Shown: positions 1 through 13,788 of the stretch, in pieces
How positions within the stretch are numbered: position 1 is the first letter of the stretch
Layout of the letters: each line of letters begins with the position of its first letter
NCBI GenBank assembly: GCA_028023455.1
Contig: JAQFVV010000032.1
Coordinates: 560,001-624,000, forward strand
Origin: Epiperipatus broadwayi
Taxonomy: Eukaryota; Onychophora; Udeonychophora; Euonychophora; Peripatidae
Reading direction: 5' to 3'
Length of the DNA stretch: 64,000 bases
Program-made: the position numbers and the translations under genes
Notes under the pieces: model-generated
What the model was told of the DNA's origin: nothing
The model's database searches: none
What the model saw: only the letters and a program-made list of their open reading frames with translations

Positions 1-109
1 GGCATTATGTCATCGATGTGATGATCCTTTCGCTGAGGTCCGATTTCCCGATGGATTTCTTTCATGGCTATTTGTTTCTATTGTTTTCCTATCTGACCAA
101 TGTTTTTAC

Positions 110-432
110 ATTTAAATGCCCAAGGCTGGTTTACATTTAACTAATTAACAATCATTTCCATTTCTGATTAATTAACCTGTTTTCCAAATCAAAGATATAT
201 ATTTATCTCTAAATCTTTTTAAGTTTTTGTTTTTAAACTACCTTTTCTATTTTTAATACAGTTTTATTTTAATATTTTTTTTTATCTGTGCGATTTAATA
301 TATACGAGTTTAAGATGATATTTAATTTCAATTTTTAATTCTTAAAGAAAATTTTTAAATGCAAACTTTTTAATTTACTTTCATGTTTAATAAATATAAA
401 AAAAAACAATGTAACGAACGTCTGTGCTCGTT

Positions 433-435
<3 letters not shown>
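110..435 (+). repeat. AT-rich dispersed repeat ending in TGTAAC/GTTACA hairpin (LTR-like?)
   Basis: The stretch shares its order of landmarks with 19800-20211 on the same strand: a 'CCCAAGG..CTGGTTTACATTT' type block, then 'CAATCATTTCCATTT', then T-rich DNA with 'TTTTTATCTG', and finally a short hairpin. Here the hairpin is 410-435, TGTAACG at the left and CGTTACA at the right with a 12-nt centre. TG..CA ends of this kind are seen in LTRs, but no LTR pair, primer-binding site or gag/pol sequence is visible, so the LTR reading is only a guess. A TA microsatellite follows directly. Confidence 0.35.

Positions 436-523
<88 letters not shown>
436..523. repeat. (TA)n microsatellite
   Basis: Near-pure TA dinucleotide tract with one AA interruption near 499. 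It abuts the GTTACA hairpin on its left. Confidence 0.95.
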
Positions 524-1199
524 AGACCTAGTATGCTCCCATAAATTCATAGATTAATCACCATCTCTCAGAGCAATCACTAAATCATTAATTCTAATAT
601 GCTGTAACTTTATTTTGTAAGAAAATGATTGACATCTTGATCTCACCCACTAAATATACCTATTTATGTGTAATACATTATTTAATACAAGAGCATAAGA
701 ATAACAATAGCATGAATGATTATATGCTACTATCTACCTCCAGGTAAATCACCTAGTCATGCACATTCTAATAAATTTATGAATACTTTACTGTTTTATT
801 AAATGGCTAAATATTCAAACCATTTATGTAGTTTGAATTATCTTCACTCTACTTCCATACATTCCATTATATATGTGCAATTTTATTAAATATGTCTCAT
901 GTCTCCTCTGCTCTTCTAGTGGGCCAGACTTAAGAATTAATTCTCGTGGGCCATCACTATTATATTATTCACTAGGTGTTCAATCTGGGGATTGTGGAAT
1001 GGGTTTGACTCCAGGTTGGTCCCTGATCTAAATATTAACTTGACTGGGTTTGAAGTGTGTTTCATTCAGTTCCAGCTCATGTAAGATGGATCAACATGTT
1101 TTGACTGGTACATGAAAAAAATTTTTCCGTGTTATAAAGGTATCATTGCAATTGTTATTTATATTTTTTTTTTGCTTTGCCATGTATGTTGGAATCTTC
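524..1199. other. AT-rich DNA without a recognised gene
   Basis: No reading frame of interest. A slightly more complex stretch (about 910-1090) contains two copies of GTGGGCCA about 40 bp apart, but I recognise no element. Confidence 0.6.
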
Positions 1200-2540
1200 A
1201 GAATGACAACCCCATTCTTCAATATCCTTCACAAAAAAGATACATTTTACTACTAGGGGACTTCTTCAGGCACCTTCAATGAATAAATATATGGGAAACA
1301 CACAGATAAATCCTTCCAACAGACAACTCATGTCACTGTTCTTCAGAAATATAACCTCAGCCATCATGCAGTCATACTCCTTTCATACAAATATGACAAA
1401 GCCATTTGAGAGCTTCTTAGGTGACTACCTTCCTGTTTGCAATTGAAAGTGATAATGTAATACCACCTTTATTATTTTATTATTTAGCAACCTGCAATGA
1501 CCTCTGCCAAATTTGCACCCCCATCAGTCTCTTGCTCTTCTTTGCTTACATTAATATGCTGCTCCAAAAATAAATGATCAATTTCCGGGAATATTCATCC
1601 CAAAACTATACAGACAAATCAAAGCCTTTGCCTACATAGATGATGTACTCATAATCCTACCCTCCATCAAATATCTAAACAAATTTTATAATATTATAGA
1701 TGTATTCACCAAAGAATCAGACCTAAGAATCAATCCTCAAAAATCAGCAATCTGGAGAATTAATACTGGCAAAAAATCCAATTCAAAATTCTCTGCCGAA
1801 TCTCAAAAATTTATTGGCTTTTCTATACACAAATCATGAAGAGCAATGTCCAAAACAATCCAAGACTCCATTGTTTATTTACAGAAAGAATCACAACCAC
1901 ACTTTCCAAAGTTTACCTCTCACTACAAGGCAACACAGCTCTAATAAACATGAAGATAATGAGAAAAATAAATTAGTACCTACCAATAATCAATATAACC
2001 AAATCCTTTATTAATAAATAAGCACCCTTAGTTCCAGACTATTATGAGCAGGTAAAACAACCGCAATCAACATCCAGAGGATGCAACAGCCCTGAATATT
2101 TAATGGCATGTCACTACATTCAATTTGAGCTTCCTGCCTACAAAAATCATACAGCATAACCAAATCACAGAAACAATCCCCCCCCCCAACATACTTCCCT
2201 CCTCCTGCAAAAAAATCTGGATCAACACAATCATAGAGCTTTTTTCTTCAGTTATGCCTATAACAAATGAAACATTTGAGGGAAAACTTAAAATCTGGGA
2301 TGCTTATAAACTTCTCAACCCAAATATCAGAACAGGAGACTCCAAGATCAGCCTTACCAATAACAGAATTATTTTATTCTTCAAATATTGGAACAAAGAA
2401 CCAAAGTATCTCGACCTAATAATCAAAATTAATCTGTATGCAATGCCTACCATCTGAACAAACTGCAAAGACAAGAAGTGACATTTAATCACATTATTTT
2501 CAACTGCACTAGTCTGAGTAATATCTAAAAAATTATCTAT
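1200..2540 (+). mobile_element. Decayed L1/Tx1-like LINE, endonuclease and RT remnants (copy 1)
   Basis: Pieces of a LINE ORF2 appear in order but in shifting frames with stops. Near 1235-1280 a frame reads LLLGDF, the GDF(N) motif of AP-endonucleases, and near 1335-1380 a frame reads NLSHHAVIL, resembling the SDH end of that domain. Around 1525-1600 RT motif B-like residues (PISLLLFFAYINMLLQ) precede PGIFIPKL. The catalytic box is AYIDDVLII at 1630-1653, with both aspartates kept. Then follow RINPQKSAIW, QKFIGF and VYLSLQGNTALINM (about 1890-1950); LSLQG is characteristic of L1/Tx1-group RTs. TFNHIIFNCTSLS near 2490-2515 matches the C-terminal Cys/His end. The copy at 49346-50790 has the same motif order, so both belong to one family. 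It is a long-dead pseudogene; the exact ends are not visible. Confidence 0.7.
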
Positions 2541-3674
2541 AAAAACTCAAAAATTGTTTACTACGGAAACCCTCTCAGTTAAATACTGCCTTAAAACCAA
2601 AAATGCAGTAATAAGATTCTCAATTTTTTTAACTTATGCCATGTGGACAGTTAGGGGTATGACATAATTCACTACTCCACACTTGAATAAAGATACATTT
2701 TTTATTCAAAAACTACCCAAGTGAGGAATAGAGATCAATTGCTTACATTAAAACTTTGATACGAAGGTACCTGGAACCTGATTCACAGTTTCACAAATAC
2801 TGAGGACTTAACACCCCAAGCTCAATTTCATCAAAAAACACTCTAAACCAAGATGTACATAACAAACAACAAGGTTCACCCAGGATTGATATATGAGATG
2901 AACAACCTTCTGTCACAACAATATAACACCCATAACTTAACACCATCTTTTTTAACATGTAATTAATTTACAAATTTATTTTTGAAAAAAAAAATAGTGT
3001 TCCATCTGTAAAGCACATGCAACATGGTTTAAATTGCATTATTATTTATAATTTAAATCTTGTTTGTATGGGCATTTGGTAAATGTTTTAGATTTGTTTA
3101 TCAATTCCATACAAAATGGAAATAAAAAATAGAGTAATTATCATAATGTTAAAAAGTCAAAATCGACTTATATTATTTACTCAACTGCTTCCAGTGATAG
3201 GACATATCCTGATGTACATTTATATGAGTTTCTCTCTATAACAGAGAAATAGCTCAGAAATAATAAAAAAAATACTGTCAAGAATCAGATAAATCTTAAT
3301 GCTAACTAAAATAAGTGCTAAACGGAAAAGAAGATATGAATGAGTGAATAAAAGCATATGATCTTTCTTTCTTTGATTGTATGCTCATACAAAATGTTAT
3401 TCTGTGCATTATCATTCTTACTTGCTTACTGTGAATTATCCCCAAAACAATAATTACTTTTCTCAGAAAAAAAATACCTTTCTATGACATTTATCAGAAA
3501 TGGCATTTGGCAAAAGAAATATAAAATGATCATTAATAGTTTGAATATGACAAAAGTCAGAGAAAATTTGATTGTTCAATGATGACCAAATAATTCAAAG
3601 AATATAACTGATGTTGAGATCCTTGATTGTTATCTATATTGGGATTGTCTACGTGTTGACTAGTTTTTAATGGT

Positions 3675-3709
<35 letters not shown>

Positions 3710-6324
3710 AAATAATCCCAGTGCATAATGCTATACTGAAATAAATATACAAATATTAAACATTAAATCATCCCACGTGATTAAGAAATCCAGTACTGCC
3801 CTCTGTGAACTAATATATAAATATATTATAATTCGTATTTCGAAATAGTCAGTTCGAATATGTTAAAGCTATTGTAAAAGTTAAAATAATAATAAAAAAG
3901 CATAAGTTGTTATTGTATGGTTGGGATAATTGGTCTTAGTTGTATTTAAAACATGTATTTAATATCTTGTTAAATAAGCATTAAAAAACATTATTTTTTA
4001 ATATAATATATTCAAATAAGCTACTAAATTTAATATATTCAAATAAGTTATTAAATTTATCTTCTAAAATTATGTTTAATTTATATAAAATTATTTATTA
4101 AAGTTTTGATTCCTATGGTGTATCAAAATGTTTTAATTATAGTAATGTTATAAAATGTCAAAATTTATTGTTTTAAATTTTTATTATTGCATTTAATAAT
4201 TTTTAATGTAATATTTTTTGTAATTAAATATTTATTTAGTTGTTTGCAGACAGCAAATTCAAAAAACTGCAACATTTGTCTGGAAATTAGATCATATGAT
4301 TGGTATGTGCGTGATGCTTTCATGGTTTTTATTAGAAAGATTTTTTATTACTTTCTAAAATTGTTACTAAAATTGAGGCATTTATACATGATAAGAAATA
4401 TATTAATAAATATTTAATTTTAAAGATATTCTAAACTACTAAAGGTTAACTGAAAATGGATACATTTAAATTAAATGTTTGTTAAATTAGTAAAAAAAAT
4501 ATTAAAATATGTCATTTTAAAAATATTTGATTGGTTTAAATATAATTATAAAATTAATTGAGAATTAAATATTTCTTATATTATTAAATAAAATGATGCT
4601 CATAATTATATTTCTGATTTTTAAAAGGACATAATTGAAAAATATGTAAATGAGTCTACAATCTGATGATTGATCAGCCAATCAAAATTGTTTTTAAAGG
4701 CAGGTATAAAAACTGTGTGAAATTAATATATTGGTTACTATTGTTATTATTATTACTGTTCTCATTATTGTTGGTTATTGTTTTAAAATTATTATTATTT
4801 TTAAAGTAGTATCTGTTTGTTAGCAGTCAAGTATTTTAAAGTTTAATACAATTTTCTTTTATAAGAGTCAAAAGGATTGAATTAATATTTAGTACAACTA
4901 ATAATGCATGAGTAACTTAATGTATTTTCTGCCAGTCACTATTTGAAAGCATAATTAAAATTCATTAGTAAACCATGGAACAAAAATCTATTATTAGTGA
5001 GAGAAGATTTGAGATTAAAGACCGATGATTTATAGAAGCACAAATTTTCCCAGTGCTATATAAAAATTCATGTGTTTGTTTTTGCAGAATATTTCGAAAT
5101 TGCAAGCAGATATTATTCAAAAGTTTGGGTTATATAGTAGAGATGTCTGTAATTACAAATTTTACAACTTTTAAAAAATATTATTCAAGAAAAAAATATC
5201 TGAGAAAACTAAAGTATAATTTACCTTTTAATTCTATAAGATATTCGAGATGAGGCTATAAATAAATTGTTGTCTCTCTTTTTAATAATTTATTGACATT
5301 ATTTTAAAGGAATTGTAATATTTTTAAAGAAGAAATATTTATCATTGAAGCGAATTATGTTTTAAATCTTGGAAGTGAAGTATTTTTTTTTTAAAAAATA
5401 TCTGTTATAAAGGACATAATTCTTTTAATGAAAGTTATATTGAACAAATGAATATTTGAATATATCAAAAAAAAAAAACTGTTGTCTTAATTATTCTAAC
5501 TTAATTACAAATAAAAAAATGGATAATAAATAAGAATACCATTATGCCAGAAATAAATGCCTTGTTATATTTTCAAACTTGGATTCATCTGTTTATTTTA
5601 TATGTGCCTTGCTGAAATATGATATTAAAATGGAGAGTCATTTGTTTATCCCAAATTACGCGCTTATGAAAAGTGGCCGAAAATGATGCATCTTTCAATG
5701 AAGAAGGAATTCATTTGTACAGAAGAAATAGAACTTATCTAAAATAAATGTTTTAAAGTGATATCACATTAATTATTGTATTCTTGGAAAATATTTGCAG
5801 AAATAGACTGTATAAATATCTTCCAACCAAACTTGGATAACATTTTTTTTAGATTTTTCTTGGATTATAAAAGTCACCACATTTTTTATTATGTTTTATT
5901 TTACGCGTCATGGAGGAGAAAGTTAAGAGAGCTCAAAGATAAAAAAGCTTCAGACAATAGTCATTGCTTAGCAACAGCAACCCTAAAATTATTAACTGAA
6001 CTTGTTGTATAAAAGGACATTTATGAAGACGAATACATAAATTTAGTTTTCATTATTATAATTTTAAAATACTAACATTTGCATTATAATTTATTATAGG
6101 TTTCAGGAAAGTTTACATTTTAGGAACTTTTAATTATAAAAATATTAACTTTAAAACTTTTAACATTTTTTTTTAAACTTTCAAAAGCATTTATTTAAAA
6201 GATATTTAGTTTGCTGCACATTTGTATGAATATTATTTGTAATTTTTTTGTTATATTTTATGAAAATTGGACCGGAAGACATCAAATATGTGATTACAAA
6301 TAGCAAAATCACATAGAGAACTTA
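2541..6324. other. AT-rich DNA, no recognised gene
   Basis: Long AT-rich stretch with homopolymer A/T runs and a short (TA)n(TG)n tract at 3675-3709. Open frames of 60-80 codons (for example 4187-4417 and 5053-5253) have the biased composition of random AT-rich DNA and no recognised motif. I see no splice-bounded exon that I could defend. Confidence 0.6.
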
Positions 6325-8098
<1,774 letters not shown>

Positions 8099-8650
8099 TT
8101 TTTTTTTTCCCAGTAATGAAAGCTTTTATTCATCAAAAAGACAAAATACACAACTGTTAAAAAGGTTTACAAGAGATAATTAATGGTAAAATGAAATTCA
8201 AGTACAATATGGTGAAGGGGAAGGGAATACATATGAAATGGAGAAGGGATATGGAAAGGGTTTGTAGTCCAGGCAAATAAGAGTATTTGGTAATGAGCAA
8301 TGTTGATAGACTTGGATGCCCTGATGGATTGATAGGAGGATCCATATGTGACATGAATTTTGGAGGAATGGCTATATGTCAAGTCTTTAGAGATTTCAGG
8401 GATCGATGAGGAGAATTCCGAGTTATATTTAGATGCAACAGGCCGATTTTTGTCTTTTGTAGGTGAATAGTTTTCGTTTTCTCTGCTGTACTTGGAATGA
8501 CATTATGATTGGTCATGTTGTTCTATTTGACTTGCTTTTTATCTTTAAGGATAAAATTTGGGTAATTTTGAAGGTTTTAGTTTATGTAGTTTAGGTCTCT
8601 GCACATTTTCCCACTAGGGGCAATGGCCATCTTAAACAGTTTGAAAGAAT
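8099..8650 (-). mobile_element. Polyadenylated retrosequence of unknown origin
   Basis: Read on the minus strand, the segment ends with AATAAA (8125-8130 complement), then 16 nt, then a run of ten A (8099-8108 complement). This is the layout of a reverse-transcribed, polyadenylated RNA. The upstream 500 bp is richer in C and clearly different from its flanks. Two overlapping minus-strand frames (8157-8354 and 8167-8382) are proline- and serine-rich and I do not recognise them. No clear target-site duplication was found, and the 5' edge near 8650 is a guess from the composition change. It could be a processed pseudogene, a non-coding RNA retrocopy or the 3' end of an unrecognised LINE. Confidence 0.45.
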
Positions 8651-9493
8651 GAAAAGTAATATGTAGAAAAACAAATTTGAAAAGAAAAAAAAATAAGTAT
8701 ATTGATGTAAAAGCAAAAAAAAAAACCATTGGTAATCTTGTTATTAATAATTTTAATTGAGTAATAAAAAAATTGAGTGGAATTCTAGGCAGTTAGTTAC
8801 CCCAGAAAGGGGGTGTCTGAGAAATAGGATGTTAAAATGGCCTAAATAACTGGAACAACACACAGAAAACTTCAAAAACATGTTTTGAGTGCCAGGGAAC
8901 TTGGAGTAGAAGAACTAATTAAGATTCTAAAAGGGAATAAAACCCTGTATGGTCGATGAATGCTGATAAGCACTAGGTAGACATAGGAAGATTGTGTTTA
9001 AAGTGCACTAAAACTAAGTTTAGTGAATGAAAGAGTACATTAGCATCAAAATAAGGCTTTAAAGGGCCAAATAAATAAAAAGGCACATTTTACTGCTGCA
9101 ACACCAACTTTTCAGAACCATTCTGTACGAGCTCTGAGGGGATGACTATCCAGTAAGAGCTTCACCTATGGACTAATTTGTTAAAGTTGTTATTATAAAA
9201 CGTTGTCCCTGTTATTATTGATCTGCACTCCACCACATGATTCTGTCCACAAAATTAAACATGTAATATACTTTGCACAGTATGAATTTAAATGATTTAT
9301 TTATTTAAATAATGATAATTGTTTATCACAATATGGCACAGCAAAATCATATAATATAAGACTATTTTAGTCATAATTTATTATTGACAATTCTGCCATA
9401 TAATGAAGTATTTCTTATTGCCACATAATGTTAGATTATACCATACATTGAACATGACACATAAGAAAAAAAGATGGTAGGCCTTTCTTGTTT
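8651..9493. other. Non-coding stretch upstream of the LINE
   Basis: The 8780-9240 part is less AT-rich than usual for this window but shows no reading frame or repeat family I recognise. From 9290 it is AT-rich. Confidence 0.5.
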
Positions 9494-9499
9494 CTACGT

Positions 9500-10177
9500 A
9501 AATGTCAGAGATATGAGGACTACATATGTTCAAATTAAACAATTTTTTTGAAACAGAACATTTTGATTTTATTTTACTTACAGAAACTTGGTTAAATCAA
9601 CAATTTCCTGATTGTTCTTTTCTTGATGATAGATTCAGTATTTTGCAACTGACAGATCTATGGATAATATTTCTCGAGGTGGTGGTACTCTGATTGCTCT
9701 TCATAAAGATGTTTTTTATAAAGAACTTTATTTTTCTTCTTTTTTTTTTGTGAATCTACATGGTGTGAAATTACTTTAAATCACAATTTTAAATTTATTT
9801 AAGGTAATGTTTACCTCAAACCCACTTTGTCGTTGTTGGAGTTTGATTATTTTTTGACATCTCTTGAAGATTTTCTGATTGGCTATGATAATGTTATTAT
9901 TACTGGGGATTTAAATATTCCGGATTTATATCAGGGTAGAATTGCTACACACTTTTCTTTTTTGTCTTCTAGAATGTTACAGTTCTGTAAATTTTTAAAA
10001 CTTAAGCAATATAACCCATTTGTTAATTCCTCTCATCGTACTTTGGATTATATTTTATGTAATTCAATAGTGGTTGGTAATTTTCAAGTTGTCTCTGTTA
10101 ATTTTCCTATTGATGCTCATCATCCACCTTTTGAGTTTTATATTAACGTTTGTCACTCAAAGATTATTTTTTTCTAA
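9500..10177 (+). pseudogene. LINE AP-endonuclease domain, frameshifted
   Basis: This is the nicking endonuclease of the Jockey-like LINE, which would cut target DNA to prime reverse transcription. Separate frames give VNVRDMRTTYVQI, then FILLTETWLNQQFPD (the TETWL motif with the catalytic glutamate, near 9565-9610), SRGGGTLIALHKD (near 9672-9705), and, in the open frame 9827-10177, VIITGDLNIPDL (the GDxN-type motif) and TLDYIL. At least two frameshifts, one in the T-run near 9740, separate these pieces. The C-terminal SDH motif is replaced by DAHHPP. Known family organisation supports the order; the gene is clearly broken. Confidence 0.8.
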
Positions 10178-10253
10178 TATTTTAAGAAAGGATTATGGGA
10201 AGGCTAATTAGGTTGATTTTTGTAGTAACTTTTCTAGGGTTAATTGGAATTTT

Positions 10254-11793
10254 TTGTATTCTTTTAATGATGTAAATCATTGCTTGGATGGGTTTTTAAA
10301 GATTCTTAATAGTTTTATTGATTTGTATATTCCCAATAAGCGACCTTTTTATAAGGGTTTTCCTCTTTGGTTTTCATGTGATCTTGTTAAAATTATTGAA
10401 AGGAAGTCTTATCATCGTAGACTTTATTTTAAAACACAGAATATCTTTTTTTTATAATAATTTTATTAATTTCAGAAGATTGGTGAAGCATGTTTATAAA
10501 AGAGATTTGCAAAAATATATTAGAAAAATTGAGGTTAATATTTCTTCTAACCCTAAAGAATTTTGGGATTTCATTAATAAGTATGGTTTGGGTAAGAAAA
10601 GGGTTCAAGCTACTCATGGTTTCACTTTAAGTGCAAATGACTTTTCAAAACATTTTGCTGATGTATATTCATCACATGATACAATATCTTCAAATATTGC
10701 ATCATTTTGTAATTCTTCAACTGTTCATTGTATGATTGACCATATTTCTAAGGATGATGTTGTTATGGCTATTAAGCGACTTAAAATTCATTCTAGTTTG
10801 GGAAATGATAATATTCCTTCATTTATTTATAAAGGACTAGCTGAATTTATTGCAGTACCTCTTACATTTATTTTTAATTTATCACTGAACTCTTGTGTTT
10901 TTCCTAATGTGCTTAAGTGTGCCAAAATGGTCTCAATTTTTAAGAATGGATCACGTGATTGTGTTAATAACTATAGACCTATTTCTGTTTTACATAATAT
11001 TGCTAGAATTTTTGAGAGGTGTGTTTACAATAAAATTATTTTAGATGTTGGTAAACTCATTTCTTCTTCACAGCATGGTTTTATACCTGATAGATCTGTA
11101 GAAACTAATTTGTTAACAATTTATGATCATATAGCTCATGCAATTGAGGACGAACAGAGACTTGATGTTGTTTATTTTGATTTATTAAAAGCTTTTGATA
11201 AAGTAGACCACAGTATTCTTCTTCGCAAATTATATCAAATGGGTTTTTCTACTAAGCTTGTTTATTGTTTTCAATCCTTTCTTCATGGTCGTACTGCATA
11301 TATTAAATTTAATAATACTATTTCATCTAATTTTAAATGTAATTTGGGAGTCCCTCGGGGTAGTATTTTAGCACCTACACTTTTTAACATTTATATAAAT
11401 GACCTTAAGGATTGCTTAAAATCTTCTTATCTTTTGTGCTATGCAGATAACTGTAAAATCTTTAGAAGAATCACATCTGTGTTTGATTGCACTCTTCTTC
11501 AAAAGGATATAGATAATTTTAGTGCTTGGTGTGATCTAAATAATATAATTGTTAATTTCAGTAAATGTTCCTTAGTCTCGTATTCTAAAAAATCTGAAGT
11601 TTTGCATTTTTTTTATTTTATTAATTGCCACAAAATTATTTCTGTTGAATCCCAAAAAGATTTGGGAGTTATATTTTCTAGTAATGGATCCTTTCTTTCT
11701 CATTTGGAAATGATTATTGGTAAGGCTTTAAAAATTATAGGTACTATTCTAAGGTTTGGTTATCATTTCAGTGGTGATACAAAATTTAAATAA
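10254..11793 (+). pseudogene. LINE reverse transcriptase, nearly open but catalytic YADD is YADN
   Basis: The largest open frame in the window (10318-11793) covers most of the reverse transcriptase. The preceding linker, GFPLWFSCDLVKIIERKSYHRRLYFKT, lies in another frame (10254-10457) and joins near the T-run at about 10450, so one frameshift has occurred. RT motifs in order: NYRPISVLHNIARIFERCVYNKI, QHGFIPDRSVETNL, YFDLLKAFDKVDH (motif A, first catalytic Asp), NLGVPRGSILAPTLFNIYIND (motif B), and CYADNCKIF (motif C, 11440-11451), then NVNFSKC-type and LGVIFSSN residues. In active enzymes motif C is YADD; the second Asp is Asn here, which should abolish polymerisation. The long open frame means the copy is not very old. 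Confidence 0.9.
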
Positions 11794-12226
11794 TTTTTAT
11801 CATTGGTTCTTCCCATCATTGAATACTGTTCAGTCATTTAGAATCCTAGCTCTAAACAGAGATGTAATTTATTACAATCAGTGTCTAATAAGTTTTCTAA
11901 ATATGTTTCTTTGGGAAATAAAACTGTTGTTCATCTTTCTTCTAGAAGACAATATAGAGATCTTAAATATCTTTATAAACTTGTTAATAGAATAGTTCTT
12001 TTATCTAACACAATTTCTACTGTTATAGTTAGATCTCATGTGCATGATACTCGGTCTGATTCTGTTTGATACATTAAAACTTGTCATTCCAATGTTCTTA
12101 GATTTTCTCCTTTATTTAGGCTACCATCTTTATATAATCAGATTTGTAGTAATATTAATTACTTCAATTTAGAATATAATCAATTTTGTAATGTTATTAA
12201 ATTTAAATGTCAGATTTGATTGGTTT
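11794..12226 (+). pseudogene. LINE ORF2 C-terminal region
   Basis: Immediately after the RT frame closes, other frames continue the same protein: LPIIEYCSVI.NPSS (the 'LEYCSVIWNP' block typical of Jockey-type ORF2), NKFSKYVSLGNKTVVHLSSRRQYRDLKYLYKLVNRIV (in frame at 11881-12069), then VLRFSPLFRLPSLYNQIC. The stop in the tryptophan position of the first block and a frameshift near 11790 show decay. No function apart from the parent LINE. Confidence 0.75.
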
Positions 12227-12237
12227 AACTTGATTTT

Positions 12238-12276
<39 letters not shown>

Positions 12277-12554
12277 AAATTGTTTTTTTATTATTATTTT
12301 GTTACGTGCTTTATATTTATCCCTTTTATTTATTTGTTATTATTAATGTTTTAATAATAATTGTTTATATGCTGATGTTTAATTTTACTTTAGATTTTTA
12401 AATGTGTTAATTATCTTTTATTGAAATATGGCACATAATTATGTTAATAATTTGTCATTTAAACTCATTTATGTATTTATATATTTGTTATGGTGCAATA
12501 CTGTAATTGGCTTTATGCTGTAGTTTTGTAAGGTAAATAAATGAATTGAATTGA

Positions 12555-13475
<921 letters not shown>

Positions 13476-13520
13476 GAAAAAAAAACAAGTTAGTCACCTA
13501 ACCTGCTATCACTTTATTTA

Positions 13521-13786
13521 TGATCAATAGAGGCGTCTTTACCAAAACCGCCGAAACAAGTGTAAAATATTTTTACATAAACGCAAAAGAGTCAGAATTA
13601 ACTACCTCTTTCATTTTGCTCAGCTCCAGATCAGCTGATCACTGACAAAAGCAAACCAGCTTGAAATCAGCTGATCTGGAGGTGAGCAAAATGAAAGAGG
13701 TAGTTAATTCTGACTCCTTTTGCGTTTATGTAAAAATATTTTACACTTGTTTCGGCGGTTTTGGTAAAGACGCCATCTATTGATCA
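13521..13786. mobile_element. Foldback MITE, 266 bp, TA target duplication
   Basis: Two arms of about 120 bp (13521-13639 and 13666-13786) are almost perfect reverse complements around a 26-bp centre (13640-13665). Visible differences are a few bases, such as AGAGGCG versus CGCCAT, CTCAGCTCC versus GGAGGTGAGC, and AAGAGTCAG versus CTGACTCC. The ends read TGATCAATAG and CTATTGATCA, each flanked by TA (13519-13520 and 13787-13788), as expected for insertion into TA by a Tc1/mariner-like transposase. There is no coding capacity, so it would be non-autonomous. The near-identity of the arms suggests a recent origin or gene conversion between arms. Confidence 0.85.
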
Positions 13787-13788
13787 TA

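Noticed and set aside
4660-4700. CTGATGA followed by a small hairpin near 4665, possible hammerhead
   Set aside because: No GAAA core follows and no stem I can be formed.
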